The position numbers and the translations under genes were made by a program. Positions 24,238 to 34,064 of a DNA stretch of 64,000 nucleotides are shown here, piece after piece; position 1 is the first letter of the stretch, and every line of letters starts with the position of its first letter. This DNA is from Podarcis raffonei (Eukaryota > Chordata > Lepidosauria > Squamata > Lacertidae), in the NCBI RefSeq assembly GCF_027172205.1, contig NC_070614.1, forward strand, positions 49,230,001 through 49,294,000. The letters run 5' to 3'. The notes under the pieces are model-generated. The model ran no database searches, was not told the DNA's origin, and worked only from the letters and a program-made list of their open reading frames with translations.

Positions 24238-27200
24238 TCAGTCCCGGCAACTGGAACATTGTGCGTGGGCTCCCCCATAGCCCAGGCAGTCTGGCCCCAG
24301 ACACTGGCAGCAGGCATTGTGGAACCAGCGGTAGCGCCAGGCGCCCACCGACTGGCAAGCCGTCCGGCATCGGCTCATGGACAGGCACTCGTTGAAGAAA
24401 ATGGACTGGCACGGTGGCATGGTGGCATTGAGGCCCTTGGCATCCGAGAGGGCCAAGCCTGGAAGCGAGAGGAGAGAAGGTTTGTGGCTGTTGCGGTTGA
24501 ACCCAGGACAAAAGCTGCAGTTCAGATGTCGTGTGTCTGCTTTGCACAAAGAATGTTCCAGGCTCAGTCCCAAAATAGGGCTAGGAGACAATCTAGACTG
24601 AGACCCTGGAGAGCTGCTGCCAGCCTGTGTAGGCAGTATGGAGTAGCCTGGCCAATGGGAAGGCTGAGAGGCAATGGCTGGGAATGACGAGCTCATGTGT
24701 GAATTGAACCAGGGCCTTTTAGAAATAGAATAAGCTGTCTTATTCCGAGTCAGATTAAAAGTCCATCTAACCCTGTATTGTCTGCACTGACTGGCAGCTG
24801 TTCTCCAGAGTTTCAGACAAGACATTCCCAGTGCTACTGGAAGATGAACCTGCAACCTTCTGCATGCAAAGCAGATGTTCTGTCCCTGGGCAATGGCCCT
24901 TCTAGGTTACAGCACACATCACTCAAGTAACCCCCGCGCCAATCCCCAAAAACCCTCAGGTGCCATTGTGAACAGGTATGCGTCAATCTGAATGCTTCCT
25001 GTCGTTTATTACTGTAGATCAAGCCCTGCTCCCTGAGGTTCTAGTCTGAAGCTCTAACCACTATACCACGCTGCCTCTTAACCCACCTCCCCCATGCAAA
25101 TGGCATGTCTCCTTCCTGCGCCACCTGCGTCTCCCAACAGCCCCCTCTCTCCCCGCCACACGCATACCTGTGTGAGGCCCCAGGAGGAGGTGGCTGGTCT
25201 CCGCATGGTTCTGCCGCAGCTCCTCTTCGACTGGTAGGGTCAGGATGGTCCAGCCCATAGGAGGGTCATTGTCAGAGATGGCCATCAGTGCCCGGAAGAG
25301 CGAAGGCACCGGGGACATCAGGTTGTGCATGGAGCTCCGCAGGGCAGGGCGGGGGGCTGAGGAGGGACGCTCGTCACACAGCCCTTGCGGGGGAGAGGAG
25401 AAATCAAGTCGGAATTCCTCATGGACCACAGTTCAGCCACTGGGAAGAAGCGGGCAGCGTCCTGGTTCTGGAAACCCTCCTCCCAGCCATATTTTCGCAA
25501 TTTAGGGGATGGGGCCCAAGTCAATGATAGAGTGCCTCTTTTGCATGCAGCACCAAGAGGACTCCAGCTTCCTCAAAGGCCTCACTGTTTCCCTGTGATT
25601 TTTCCCCAGAAAAAAAGTGTGTGGAATATTCAAACTATATCAAACTGTTCTTTTCATTTTTTCCAGAAAAAAACAGCTTCGGAAACCCCCCCGTTTCCCC
25701 CCCTTATTTCCAGTTTTTTTCCAGAGCTTCCCATCTCTACTTTGGCCCCCACCTTTTTTCCCACCCTGCAATGTGACGGGCGTTTAGCACCCCCTGGAAT
25801 TCACTCACCCACACACTCACAGCACGACTCCCAGAGATTGCCCAAGCAGAAAGCACATTCCCGACAGCATGGGCACCCAGCTCGGTTGGCCTCGCACTGG
25901 CACACTTCCTGCCAAGATATATCAAGTGGGGGTGTTAACAGTGACCCCCCACCCCCGGTTCCCTTTGTAAAACGATCACACCAGCGCGCACACAAATCTG
26001 CCCCTGTTTTGCCCCCAAAGTGAGGATGGCCAGTTCGACAGGTACAGCCCCATTACTGAGAAGGTCCTCTGCCTGGTTCCCTGTAACCTCACTTCTTGCA
26101 GGGAGGAAACCACCAAAAGGCCCTCAGAGCTGGACCTCAGGGTCTGGGCTGAACGAAGGAGGTGGAGACACTCCTTCAGGTATACTGGGCCGATGCCGTT
26201 TAGGGCTTTCAAGGTCAGCACCAACACTTTGAATTGTGTTCGGAAACGTACTGGGAGCCAATGAAGGTCTTTCAGTGTTACAAACTGACTTCAAATTAAA
26301 TAGTTACATTTTTCATATACAGTGGTACCTCAGGTTAAGTACTTAATTTGTTTCGGAGGTCCGTTCTTAACCTGAAACTGTTCTTAACCTGAAGCACCAC
26401 TTTAGCCAATGGGGCCTCCCGCTGCCGCCACACCGCCGGAGCACGATTTCTGTTCTCATCTGAAGCAAAGTTCTTAACCCGCGGTACTATTTCTGGGTTA
26501 GCGGAGTCTGTAACCTGAAGTGTATGTAACCCGAGGTACCACTGTATTGACTTCCCACCCACACCACATTGTTTTCGTTCATACCCATTTCTACTACATT
26601 ATATATCAATATTTTATCTATTACAGAAATCCCTCTAATGCAATCACTTTATCCTTTCTTCTCAAATCCTGCCCGCAATTTCATTTTATAGTGCTTTTTC
26701 AAATAGTCCAAAAAAAGTACCCCATTCTTCCAAAATGTGTCAGTGTTGAGAAATAATTAAATACTTAGCAGATCTTGTGAACTCAGGTTTACCCTCCCAG
26801 AGGGGGAGGTTGCCCACTGCCTCTCTGCCTGATGCCCTGGCCTCGACTCTGTCCAATCAGCCCTTCCATGAATGCGCTGTTCTCCCCTGATTGCTGCATC
26901 ACCTGTGACTGGGTGGTTCAGCCTCCCCAAATGAAGAGGTTGCCTTGCTGTGCTTCTGCGTGAGTGACCGTTCTGGGCTGCCAATCCAAAGGACGCCCGT
27001 GGTAGCGGCTCATGCAGATACACAGAGGGTTGATCGCCACCGAGAAGGAGTACTTGTCACGCATTCTAACCACATTTTGTGTGAGAGCACTAGTAGTGCT
27101 GTGACTGAGCCTCAAGGGGGAGAAGGGGTCTCAGGAGCAGTGCTGGATTTACGTATAAGCTAAACAAGCTATAGTTTAGGGCTATATTTCTTGGGGGCCA

Positions 27201-28404
27201 AAAAAAATTTAAAGGAAAAAAAAACCTGGATGTGCATTTCCAAAATATAAGGTAAAAAACAAATACAGTGGACGCTTGGGTTGTGAACGTGATCCGTGCG
27301 AGAGGCACATTCGTAACCCGCCGTGTTTGCAACCCACAGCGCCACATCTGCGCATGCACGGGTTGCGATTCGGCGCTTCTGTGCATGCGCAAAGCGCGAT
27401 GTAGTGCTGTTGCACATGCGTGAGCACAGAAACCCAGAAGTAACCCGTTCCGGTACTTCTGCTTCGGCACAATGCGCAACCCAAAAACGCACAACCTGAA
27501 GCGTCTGTAACCTGAGGTATGACTGTAAAACAAAACCTACATACAGCAACAGTGTTTTGTGTTGTGTAGGCTCCTATGATGTAAGTAAAGTAATGCTAGC
27601 CTGTTCCCTAAAATATCACTGGTTTGCTCATTTCTATATATAGGGTGCCTACATTCTGCACGGGACGAGGGTGGCGCTGTGGGTTAAACCACAGAGCCTA
27701 GGACTTGCCGATCAGAAGGTTGGCGGTTCGAATGCCCGCAATGGGGTGAGCTCCCGTTGCTTGGTCCCTGCTCCTGCCAACCTAGCAGTTCGAAAGCACG
27801 AAGTGCAAGTAGATAAATAGGTACTGCTGTGGCAGAAAGGTAAACAGTGTTTCCATGTGCTGCTCTGGTTCGCCAGAAGTGGCTTAGTCATGCTGGCCAC
27901 ATGACCCGGAAGCTGTACGCCAGCTCCCTCGGCCAATAAAGCGAGATGAGCGCCGCAACCCCAGAGTCGGCCACGACTGGACCTAACGGTCAGGGGTCCC
28001 TTTACCCTTTACCTTACATTCTGCACAGACTGGTTTATGGCAACATGTGCAAATGGCTTTAGAAACCTATTAGGCCCATAATAGCATATATACAACACAA
28101 AAAACAGTGACAATATGTTGTTGACAAAGGACAGCTGGACATATAAAGGGCCGCATTACCTTCAGTAGCTTAGGGCCTCATCAAACCTAAATCCGGCCCT
28201 GCCAGGAGCTTGGAAAACACCCATCCCAAATCCAAGTCTGCAGGTCTGCAACAAGATCTGATGCAAAGCAGCGCTTTCCCAACCTCTTACCTGCAGCAAG
28301 CACTTGCTGACGTCGCTGGCGCAGAGGGCCTTATTGCACCCATCAGCACGGGAGACCACAGCCCATGTGGCTGCCACCAAAAGGAAGGCCACACCGTGGG
28401 GCAT
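24238..28404 (-). CDS. Twisted gastrulation family protein (TWSG1-like paralogue), complete
   Basis: Secreted cysteine-rich modulator of BMP signalling. Family members bind BMPs and chordin outside the cell. Coding exons on the minus strand: 28404-28291, 25908-25809, 25383-25168 and 24458-24238, stop TGA. They total 651 bp for 216 residues; human TWSG1 has 223. Residues 1-20 are a signal peptide. The N-terminal domain follows with [16 protein letters not shown], nearly identical to TWSG1, then Cys at 41, 43, 50, 52, 53, 56, 59, 67, 68, 70 and 74. PSLFRAL lies in the linker. The C-terminal domain has Cys160, 168, 174, 178, 193, 194, 196, 201, 211 and 214 and the hallmark [10 protein letters not shown]154-A-T is an N-glycosylation site. 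All splice phases agree. The middle and C-terminal parts differ from TWSG1 far more than TWSG1 orthologues differ from each other, so I read it as a paralogue and leave the symbol empty. Confidence 0.92.
24530..24695 (+). repeat. tRNA-derived SINE (Ala-like head), partial
   Basis: TGTCTGCTTTGCACAAAGAA then TGAGACCCTGGAGAGCTGCT, the body of a common squamate SINE. It lies in the last TWSG1-like intron. Confidence 0.65.
24728..24906 (-). repeat. tRNA-derived SINE (Ala-like head), minus strand
   Basis: The complement carries AGAACATCTGCTTTGCATGC and the TGCCAGTCAGTGCAGACAAT body. It lies head to head with the copy at 24530 in the same intron. Confidence 0.75.
26010..26280 (-). repeat. L2-like LINE fragment in a TWSG1-like intron
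   Basis: Minus-strand reading [17 protein letters not shown] is the L2 ORF2 C-terminal block. It abuts the MITE at 26320. Confidence 0.75.
26320..26544. mobile_element. Tigger-like MITE, full length
   Basis: TA|CAGTGGTACCTCAGG at one end and CCGAGGTACCACTG|TA at the other, with long complementary arms. It lies in TWSG1-like intron 2. Confidence 0.9.
27266..27525. mobile_element. Tigger-like MITE, diverged subfamily
   Basis: TA|CAGTGGACGCTTGGG at one end and CCTGAGGTATGACTG|TA at the other. The interior is CpG-rich and unlike the other copies. Confidence 0.75.
27662..28014 (+). mobile_element. Sauria SINE, full length
   Basis: Starts GGGACGAGGGTGGCGCTGTG with tRNA-like A and B boxes (GGTTCGAATGCCC) and ends GGGGTCCCTTTACCCTTTAC. 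A perfect 12-bp duplication, TACATTCTGCAC, lies at 27650-27661 and 28015-28026. Confidence 0.92.
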
Positions 28405-28428
28405 TGCTACAATGTGGGGTAGACAGAC
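28405..28428 (-). other. 5' UTR part of the first coding exon of the TWSG1-like gene
   Basis: A good acceptor (pyrimidine tract then TTCCAG) ends at 28429, leaving 24 bases of leader before the ATG at 28404. The first exon must therefore lie further upstream. Confidence 0.6.
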
Positions 28429-28829
28429 CTGGAAGAAAGTGGAAGATAAATGGTTACCTATGGGGAGAGGAACATCAATCAGGTGACAAAAAATTGAGTA
28501 GCCCACAAAGACGTTTATTCGCCAGCTGCCCCACAGATACCTTTTGGGTCCTAAACCCCTATCAACACAGATTCCGTAACACTTCCCTGATGCCTCTTTA
28601 AGTATTACGAATTTAGTTCCTGCAGCTGCAAAGTGGTTAAATTAACATTTCCCCCTTTCCTCTGTTATACTTCCCATCTAGATCTACTCTAACTGACCAA
28701 GGGATTGGTTGATCTCTTCGGCCCCCACAACTTTTCAATACAGATTACTATGCTGGGGGGGGGGGGTCTCTTCTCTCCACTATAGGGACATTGGGGGAGA
28801 GAAGCAGCTAATCTGGATTAAACTAGTTA

Positions 28830-28965
28830 CAGGTAGGTAGCCGTGTTGGTCTGCCGTAGTCAAAACAAAATCAATAAAACCAATAAAATAAAATAAATTC
28901 CTTCCAGTAGCACCTTAGAGACCAACTAAGTTAGTTATTAGTATGAGCTTTCATACCAGTTAAAC
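28830..28965 (+). repeat. Unclassified interspersed repeat (GTAGCCGTGTTGGTCTGC family)
   Basis: GTAGCCGTGTTGGTCTGCCG then TTCCAGTAGCACCTTAGAGA and GAGCTTTC. The second half recurs at 18362-18445. Family name uncertain. Confidence 0.6.
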
Positions 28966-29324
28966 TAATACTAGTACATTTAATACCAAGTTAAACTAGT
29001 ACATTATAAAAGCATCTTGGGGATTGCATGTCATGGGCTAAAGTAGCTAACACTCTCCCCCCCCCAAATAAATCATAAATAAAACCGAGTAGTAACAGGA
29101 AGAATTACAAAGATGCAGGACCCCCCCCGCCATTCAAGGTATGGACGTAGCCCGCGGCCAAAGACTCTCTCTCGACCCCCTCCCCATATTTCCAGGCCTT
29201 TATTTTTGACGGCGTGGGGGCGCATAGTGATGGCTAAGAGTTGGGGAAAGGGCTCGCCCCCTCCCGCCTGCAACCAAGACGACGCGAAGAAGAAGAAAAC
29301 TTAGTTAAGTGTCGATCGGCTTAC

Positions 29325-29480
29325 CCGGAGAGGGGGGTGAAGTCTGCGATGGGTGTAGGAGTTTTTTGGGGAGGGGGTCCGGACCGCAGTCGCCCCCCTC
29401 TCTCAGTCTCTGTCTGGTAGGAAAAGGAGGAGGGATCTGGAAGAAGGGAGGGCTGAGAGGGTTTGGGAGAAGGGGAGATG
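29325..29480 (-). promoter_or_regulatory. Probable non-coding first exon and promoter region of the TWSG1-like gene
   Basis: On the minus strand CTCTCCGG is followed by GTAAGCCG, a good donor, with the exon edge at 29325. It is the best donor seen in the GC-rich block at 29.1-29.5 kb and would pair with the acceptor at 28429. The upstream side runs into a GA-rich microsatellite. The start site is unknown; this is inference from splice signals and composition. Confidence 0.4.
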
Positions 29481-29498
29481 GAGGAGGGAAGGGATAGA

Positions 29499-29572
29499 AG
29501 GAGAGCGAGAGAGCGAGAGAGCGAGAGAGAAAGAGAGAGAAAGAAAGAAAGAAAGAAAGAAAGAGGAGAAGA
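29499..29572 (+). repeat. GA/GAAA microsatellite
   Basis: GAGAGCGA units passing into GAAA tetramers, next to the presumed TWSG1-like promoter. Confidence 0.9.
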
Positions 29573-30061
29573 TGAGGGTGGGGGAGACAGCCAGCCACTG
29601 ATTTGGCCTTGCACCCAACTCTTCCAACTCTCTCGCCCCTCCAGAGGACCAAATTTGGAGCAATCCTTTTGTTCCTTTTTCAAGGCTGCAGAAGAAATGA
29701 AAGAATAAAAGCAACAAGGCAGCAGGCGGTGGTTTGCTAAAGTTTCTGGGAACTGTAGCTCTGTGAGCGGCGAACTACAGTTCCCAAGATTGTTAGGGAG
29801 GAATTCGTGTGCTTTAAACACATGGTGTGTTCTCAGCCTTTGTGCTCCATCCGTTCCTTGCTATAGGTCCTGAAACTTCCTTCTTGTTTGTTTTTTTTGT
29901 TACGGTATTTTGTGTTCTTGTAATTATTTTGATGTGGACCACAGCCCTGCGATTTTTGGGTGAAGGGCGGTATACACGGTTAATAAACAACAATTCTTTC
30001 CCCCTCCCTGTGTTGCCAGGTGACGTAAATTGCCCAGTTCTCCCTCCCACCTGCTAGGCAA

Positions 30062-30190
30062 TCTTTCTCAGACTTGGCTCCCCAGTTGTTGGACTACAAC
30101 TCCCATCATCCCTTACCACTGATCCTGCTAGCTAGGGATGATGGGAGTGGTAGTGCAATGACATCTGGGGACCCAAGGATGGGGAAGGAT
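30062..30190. repeat. Palindromic MITE (ACTACAACTCCCATCATCC type)
   Basis: GGACTACAACTCCCATCATC pairs with GGATGATGGGAGTGGTAGT about 50 bp on; outer arms CCCCAG and CTGGGG also pair. Confidence 0.7.
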
Positions 30191-30214
30191 ATTGTAAGGA
30201 GTAGTTAACCTGCG

Positions 30215-30296
30215 GAAACTCCAGCAGCTATTGGACTCCAGCTCCCATCGGTCCTGCCAATGATCAGGGATGATGGGAGTTGTAGTCTGGCAATCT
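30215..30296. repeat. Palindromic MITE, second copy
   Basis: GACTCCAGCTCCCATCGGTC and GATGATGGGAGTTGTAGTC arms, close to the previous copy. Confidence 0.6.
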
Positions 30297-30604
30297 CTGC
30301 ATTATTGACCATTGGACTATTGGTCTTTCCTGCTCGATCTGCCAGAGCCTGTATTTGCACGCATAGGAAGTCCCTAACTCACTGAGGGTTTGACACCCAT
30401 CAACTACCCTCTCCTGGCTTAGCCTGCCCCTAGAAGCCATTCCTGGGGTGCGGCTGCTGTTGCAGGCAGGCAGCTTCCAGGAGCCAGAGGTGAGAGCTGA
30501 GTTTAGGATGGAGACCAAAGCTGGACAAACTACCTCAGAAGCATGATGTGTCCCCCACCAGAGGTACTACCCCTCCCCTAACACCCCATATACCATTCTC
30601 TGAA

Positions 30605-30757
30605 TACCCGTTGCTGGCAATTGCAAATGAGGAGAATACTCTTGTGTTCAGGTCCTGATTGCAGGCTTCCCCCAGGCATCTGGTTGCCACCGTGAGAATA
30701 AGATGCTGGACAAAAGAGGCTACTGCCCTGATCCAGAAGGCTCATCTTAGATCCTTA
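30605..30757 (+). repeat. CR1-like LINE 3' end
   Basis: CTTGTGTTCAGGTCCTGATT, GCATCTGGTTGCCACCGTGA and CTGATCCAGAAGGCTCATCT match the common LINE 3' terminus. It is interrupted at its end by a Sauria SINE. Confidence 0.7.
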
Positions 30758-31115
30758 AAGGTAAAGGTAAAGGGACCCCTGACCATTAGGTCCAGTCGTG
30801 GCCAACTCTGGGGTTGCGGTGCTCATCTCACTTTATTGGCTGAGGGAGCCGGTGTACAGCCTCTGGGTCATGTGGCCAGCATGACTAAGCCGCTTTTGGC
30901 GAACCAGAGCAGCGCACGGAAACGCCCTTTACCTTCCCGCCGGAACGGTACCTATTGATCTACTTGCACTTTGACATGCTTTCGAACTGCTAGGTGGGCA
31001 GGAGCAGGGACCGAGCAACGGAAGCTCACCCCGTCGTGGGGATTCGAACCACTGACCTTCTGATTGGCAAGTCCTAGGCTCTGTGGTTTAACTCACAGCG
31101 CCACCAGCGTCCTCC
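30758..31115 (-). mobile_element. Sauria SINE, full length, minus strand
   Basis: Complementary to the copy at 27662. Flanked by a perfect 10-bp duplication, TAGATCCTTA, at 30748-30757 and 31116-31125. Confidence 0.9.
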
Positions 31116-31125
31116 TAGATCCTTA

Positions 31126-34064
31126 GAGGTATGCAAATATAACGTGAGTCCGAGACTTTTCACAGTCTTTTTCACTGTTTTATTTCTTTGGTTTTTCAAT
31201 CCAATTGCTTGTTTTGGTCAGTTACAAACATTAATGTAAACTTTGGTTCACTGGTGCCATTTCATTGTCACATTATGGAACACACCTAAAGCATATATCA
31301 CTGATCCAAACTCTGCCCAAACCTAGCGTCTTCCCTCTGTGGTCCAGACAAATAGTCCATTTGCCCCAGAATCTTCTGCCTGGGTTGGACTAGGGAGAAG
31401 ATGGCACCCAGTAATTAGAGGTGATTTTAGGTAGCTGGATTTCCCCAATCGTTACACTATGGTGGGGAAAATGATGCCATCAGAAATCTATTCTGTATTT
31501 TGGAAAGTGGATTGTTTTCTATCGGTTCAGATACCACTCAAGACTTGTCATGAAGGCTCCAGCAGCCTTCATCGATATTTGGATGCCAGTCACCACTTCA
31601 AATCAAGATAGTGAAGTAGAACATGACTTTGGTGTGACTTTGCCTGATTTTTGGTGTGATGGGCCCAAACTCACAAGCTGCACTAGCTATCTGAAAGTCA
31701 CAATATTTTTGGGTTTCTACAAATTCTCAAGCAGTGCCTGGCACTCCTTATTAGTATGATATAAAGAGGCTATCTATTGTTTCTTCCCATTAATAATTGG
31801 AGGTCTGCCTTTTCCCTTAAACACTAGCCAGATCACTGCAATTTTCTAGAGAAGACCACCTGCCTGACATGTGCCACATGTTCATTTAGCTTCTACTTTA
31901 ACCAAGAGCAGTAGTACATCATAAGGACTGGATTAGGCCAAGGCTTTCAGTGTAATGGCACTGGTATTTTAGAGCATTGATCCTGTAGCAATTAGACAGG
32001 CACCTACAATTCTGATGTTCTCTCAATACTGAAAACATTTGTTTTGTCAAACATTTTCAGAGACTTAATTCTGATAATTGTTGGTCTCTTGGTTTTGTGT
32101 TTTACGATGTTTTCATATTTTATTGTAGTTTTTTGTTGTGCATTATTGTTGTACACAGCTGCACTGCTTTGCTCATGAGAGGACGGTTTGAACTGCTAGT
32201 AGGCACCTAGAATGCACCTAGAACAATGACTGAGTCATGCAAAGAATGGATTATTTTTGCACACATTAAAATAAATATTTTCAGGTGCAAGAGTGAAGAA
32301 TGCTTTCAATTGTAAGAGAATAAAATCATCAGAACTTTGAGAGACACTATTATGGAGACTTCAATTGTTAGGGGTCTTGTGGGTCATGGAAATTTAGAAC
32401 TTTCACCCATTTTTTCATTAAGGCTTACTCCCCGTGCATTTCAACCAAAGCAATGGGTGGTACCAGGTGACACCACTGTAAACTGTCCTGGACACCATTT
32501 TGGGTAGTGCTGCTTCTACACAATACTTTTTTTTGCAACGTGAAGATAATGAATTTGGCGCAAGTGTTCGTTACCACACCACCCTCTGCTTAAACACACA
32601 GATCAGGCAGCTACTCTCTGCTTGATCAGTGATCTCACAACGACATAATGAAACATGCGCAAGGAACCAGTTCAGAACACTCAAGTTGAGAGAACAGCAA
32701 TACAATTACATGTAAACATTCATACATTCCACATTTCCCATCTATTCATGCAGGGAGATGCGGGTGGAATTAGCATGTGTGAACAAGTCCTCAGGATGAA
32801 AACTCATTGTTCTTAGTGCCACCCAGAATCTAGTGACAGACGCCGAGGAGATCCACCTCCACGATATATAGCAGTGGATATTGTCCATCTTTTGTTTCAC
32901 CAGAGTTCAGTCTTTTCCATCTTACTCCTAGGCCAGAATTTCTTCCTTCTCTCCCTCAGGTATGTGTATTTAGCTTACTCTTGATCAATCTCATGTAAAG
33001 GCACCAGTGAGACCCCAACAAAGGGAAGGGATCTCTTGATGATCCTCAAGATGCACATATGTTGCTTAGCAACATACAAGTTACATGGGGTGGGGATGGT
33101 ACTTTGAAGGCTAGCCTCTTTATGCAGATTTTTTTCAGTCTCAGAGAGCCCCCAGCAGAACAATGCTAGATTACTGGGTGCGAGTCTTGAGTTCAAATCC
33201 TAGCTTACAACAAATTCAAGTCACTCTCTTCGGACCTCCTGTTCCCTAACTGCAAAATGAGAACAAAGGCCTGATTTGCCTGACCTTTTCTCAATATTTC
33301 TCATTCAGTATTTGCTTGGTGAAATAGACTGGTGAAAGCACTCACAGCTAGATAGCAAGTTAGTATATTGTGGAAAACAGGGTATGTAGTGAACGTTATT
33401 GCCCTACTTCAGAGACTGATTTTCGGATTTGTCAGATATCACTCAGGTAGAAACTCCCTAGCAGACTTTGGCCCGCAGAATGTCATGCTAGGGAGCCTGG
33501 GAGCAAACCCCAATCATCTACCTCAAACCTTTGCATACATCTGCTATATGTATATATATTGGAAAGTTTGGTATGCATTCGGATGCTTCTTAAGAAAAAG
33601 TAACTGAAATTTGTATAATGGCTCTTGAGATTAAGAAGCAGGTTTCTGTCTATATTTTGATACAGTGAGATGACATTTTGAATCCAGACGGCGGATAGAA
33701 CCTTTCAAGAATGTGCTGAATTTTACCGCATTTTGCATGATTGTTCCTGAGATCAATGAGCCGTTTTTGGCCTATGTTTTGATACCATTGGGTGCCATTT
33801 TGAATCAAGATGGCGGACTTTTAAAACTGATTTTAACCACTGATTGCAAAACTGCCCTGATCTTTTGGGTTTCTTTGAATTCCCAAGCGTGGCATGAGGC
33901 CTCTAGCATATTGATAGTTGCCACCCACCCTATTCTTAGGGCTCAGTGCAAGTACCCCACAGCACCCCCCTAACAGAGACATTTGGCAAGTTCCCCCTTC
34001 TGCTCTGTTCTGTCCTTTGGTTCCTGCGCTTGCTCCTATCTTATTGGGATGGCTCTATGTTCCC
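31126..34064. other. Intergenic stretch between the TWSG1-like gene and PPP1R3E
   Basis: AT-rich, no gene recognised. A MIR-like remnant lies at 33150-33260. Two passages (31545-31760 and 33660-33890) share CCATTTTGAATCAAGATGGC-like phrases and may be old copies of one repeat family. Confidence 0.5.

Larger units (their letters stand above)
27138..28201. mobile_element. hAT-type element remnant hosting two later insertions
   Basis: Ends CAGTGCTGGATTTACG and, inverted, CAGGGCCGGATTTAGG, the hAT-style terminus. The flanks CTCAGGAG and CCAGGAGC look like an eroded 8-bp duplication. Inside sit a Tigger-like MITE and a Sauria SINE. Confidence 0.65.

Noticed and set aside
26757-27163. Possible extra exon between the L2-like fragment and the hAT element
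   Set aside because: Open frames exist on both strands but none matches the TWSG family or any neighbour, and the splice phases of the flanking coding exons already agree.
29305-29821. Ser/Leu-rich minus-strand frames near the TWSG1-like first exon
   Set aside because: They translate a GA microsatellite and neighbouring GC-rich DNA.
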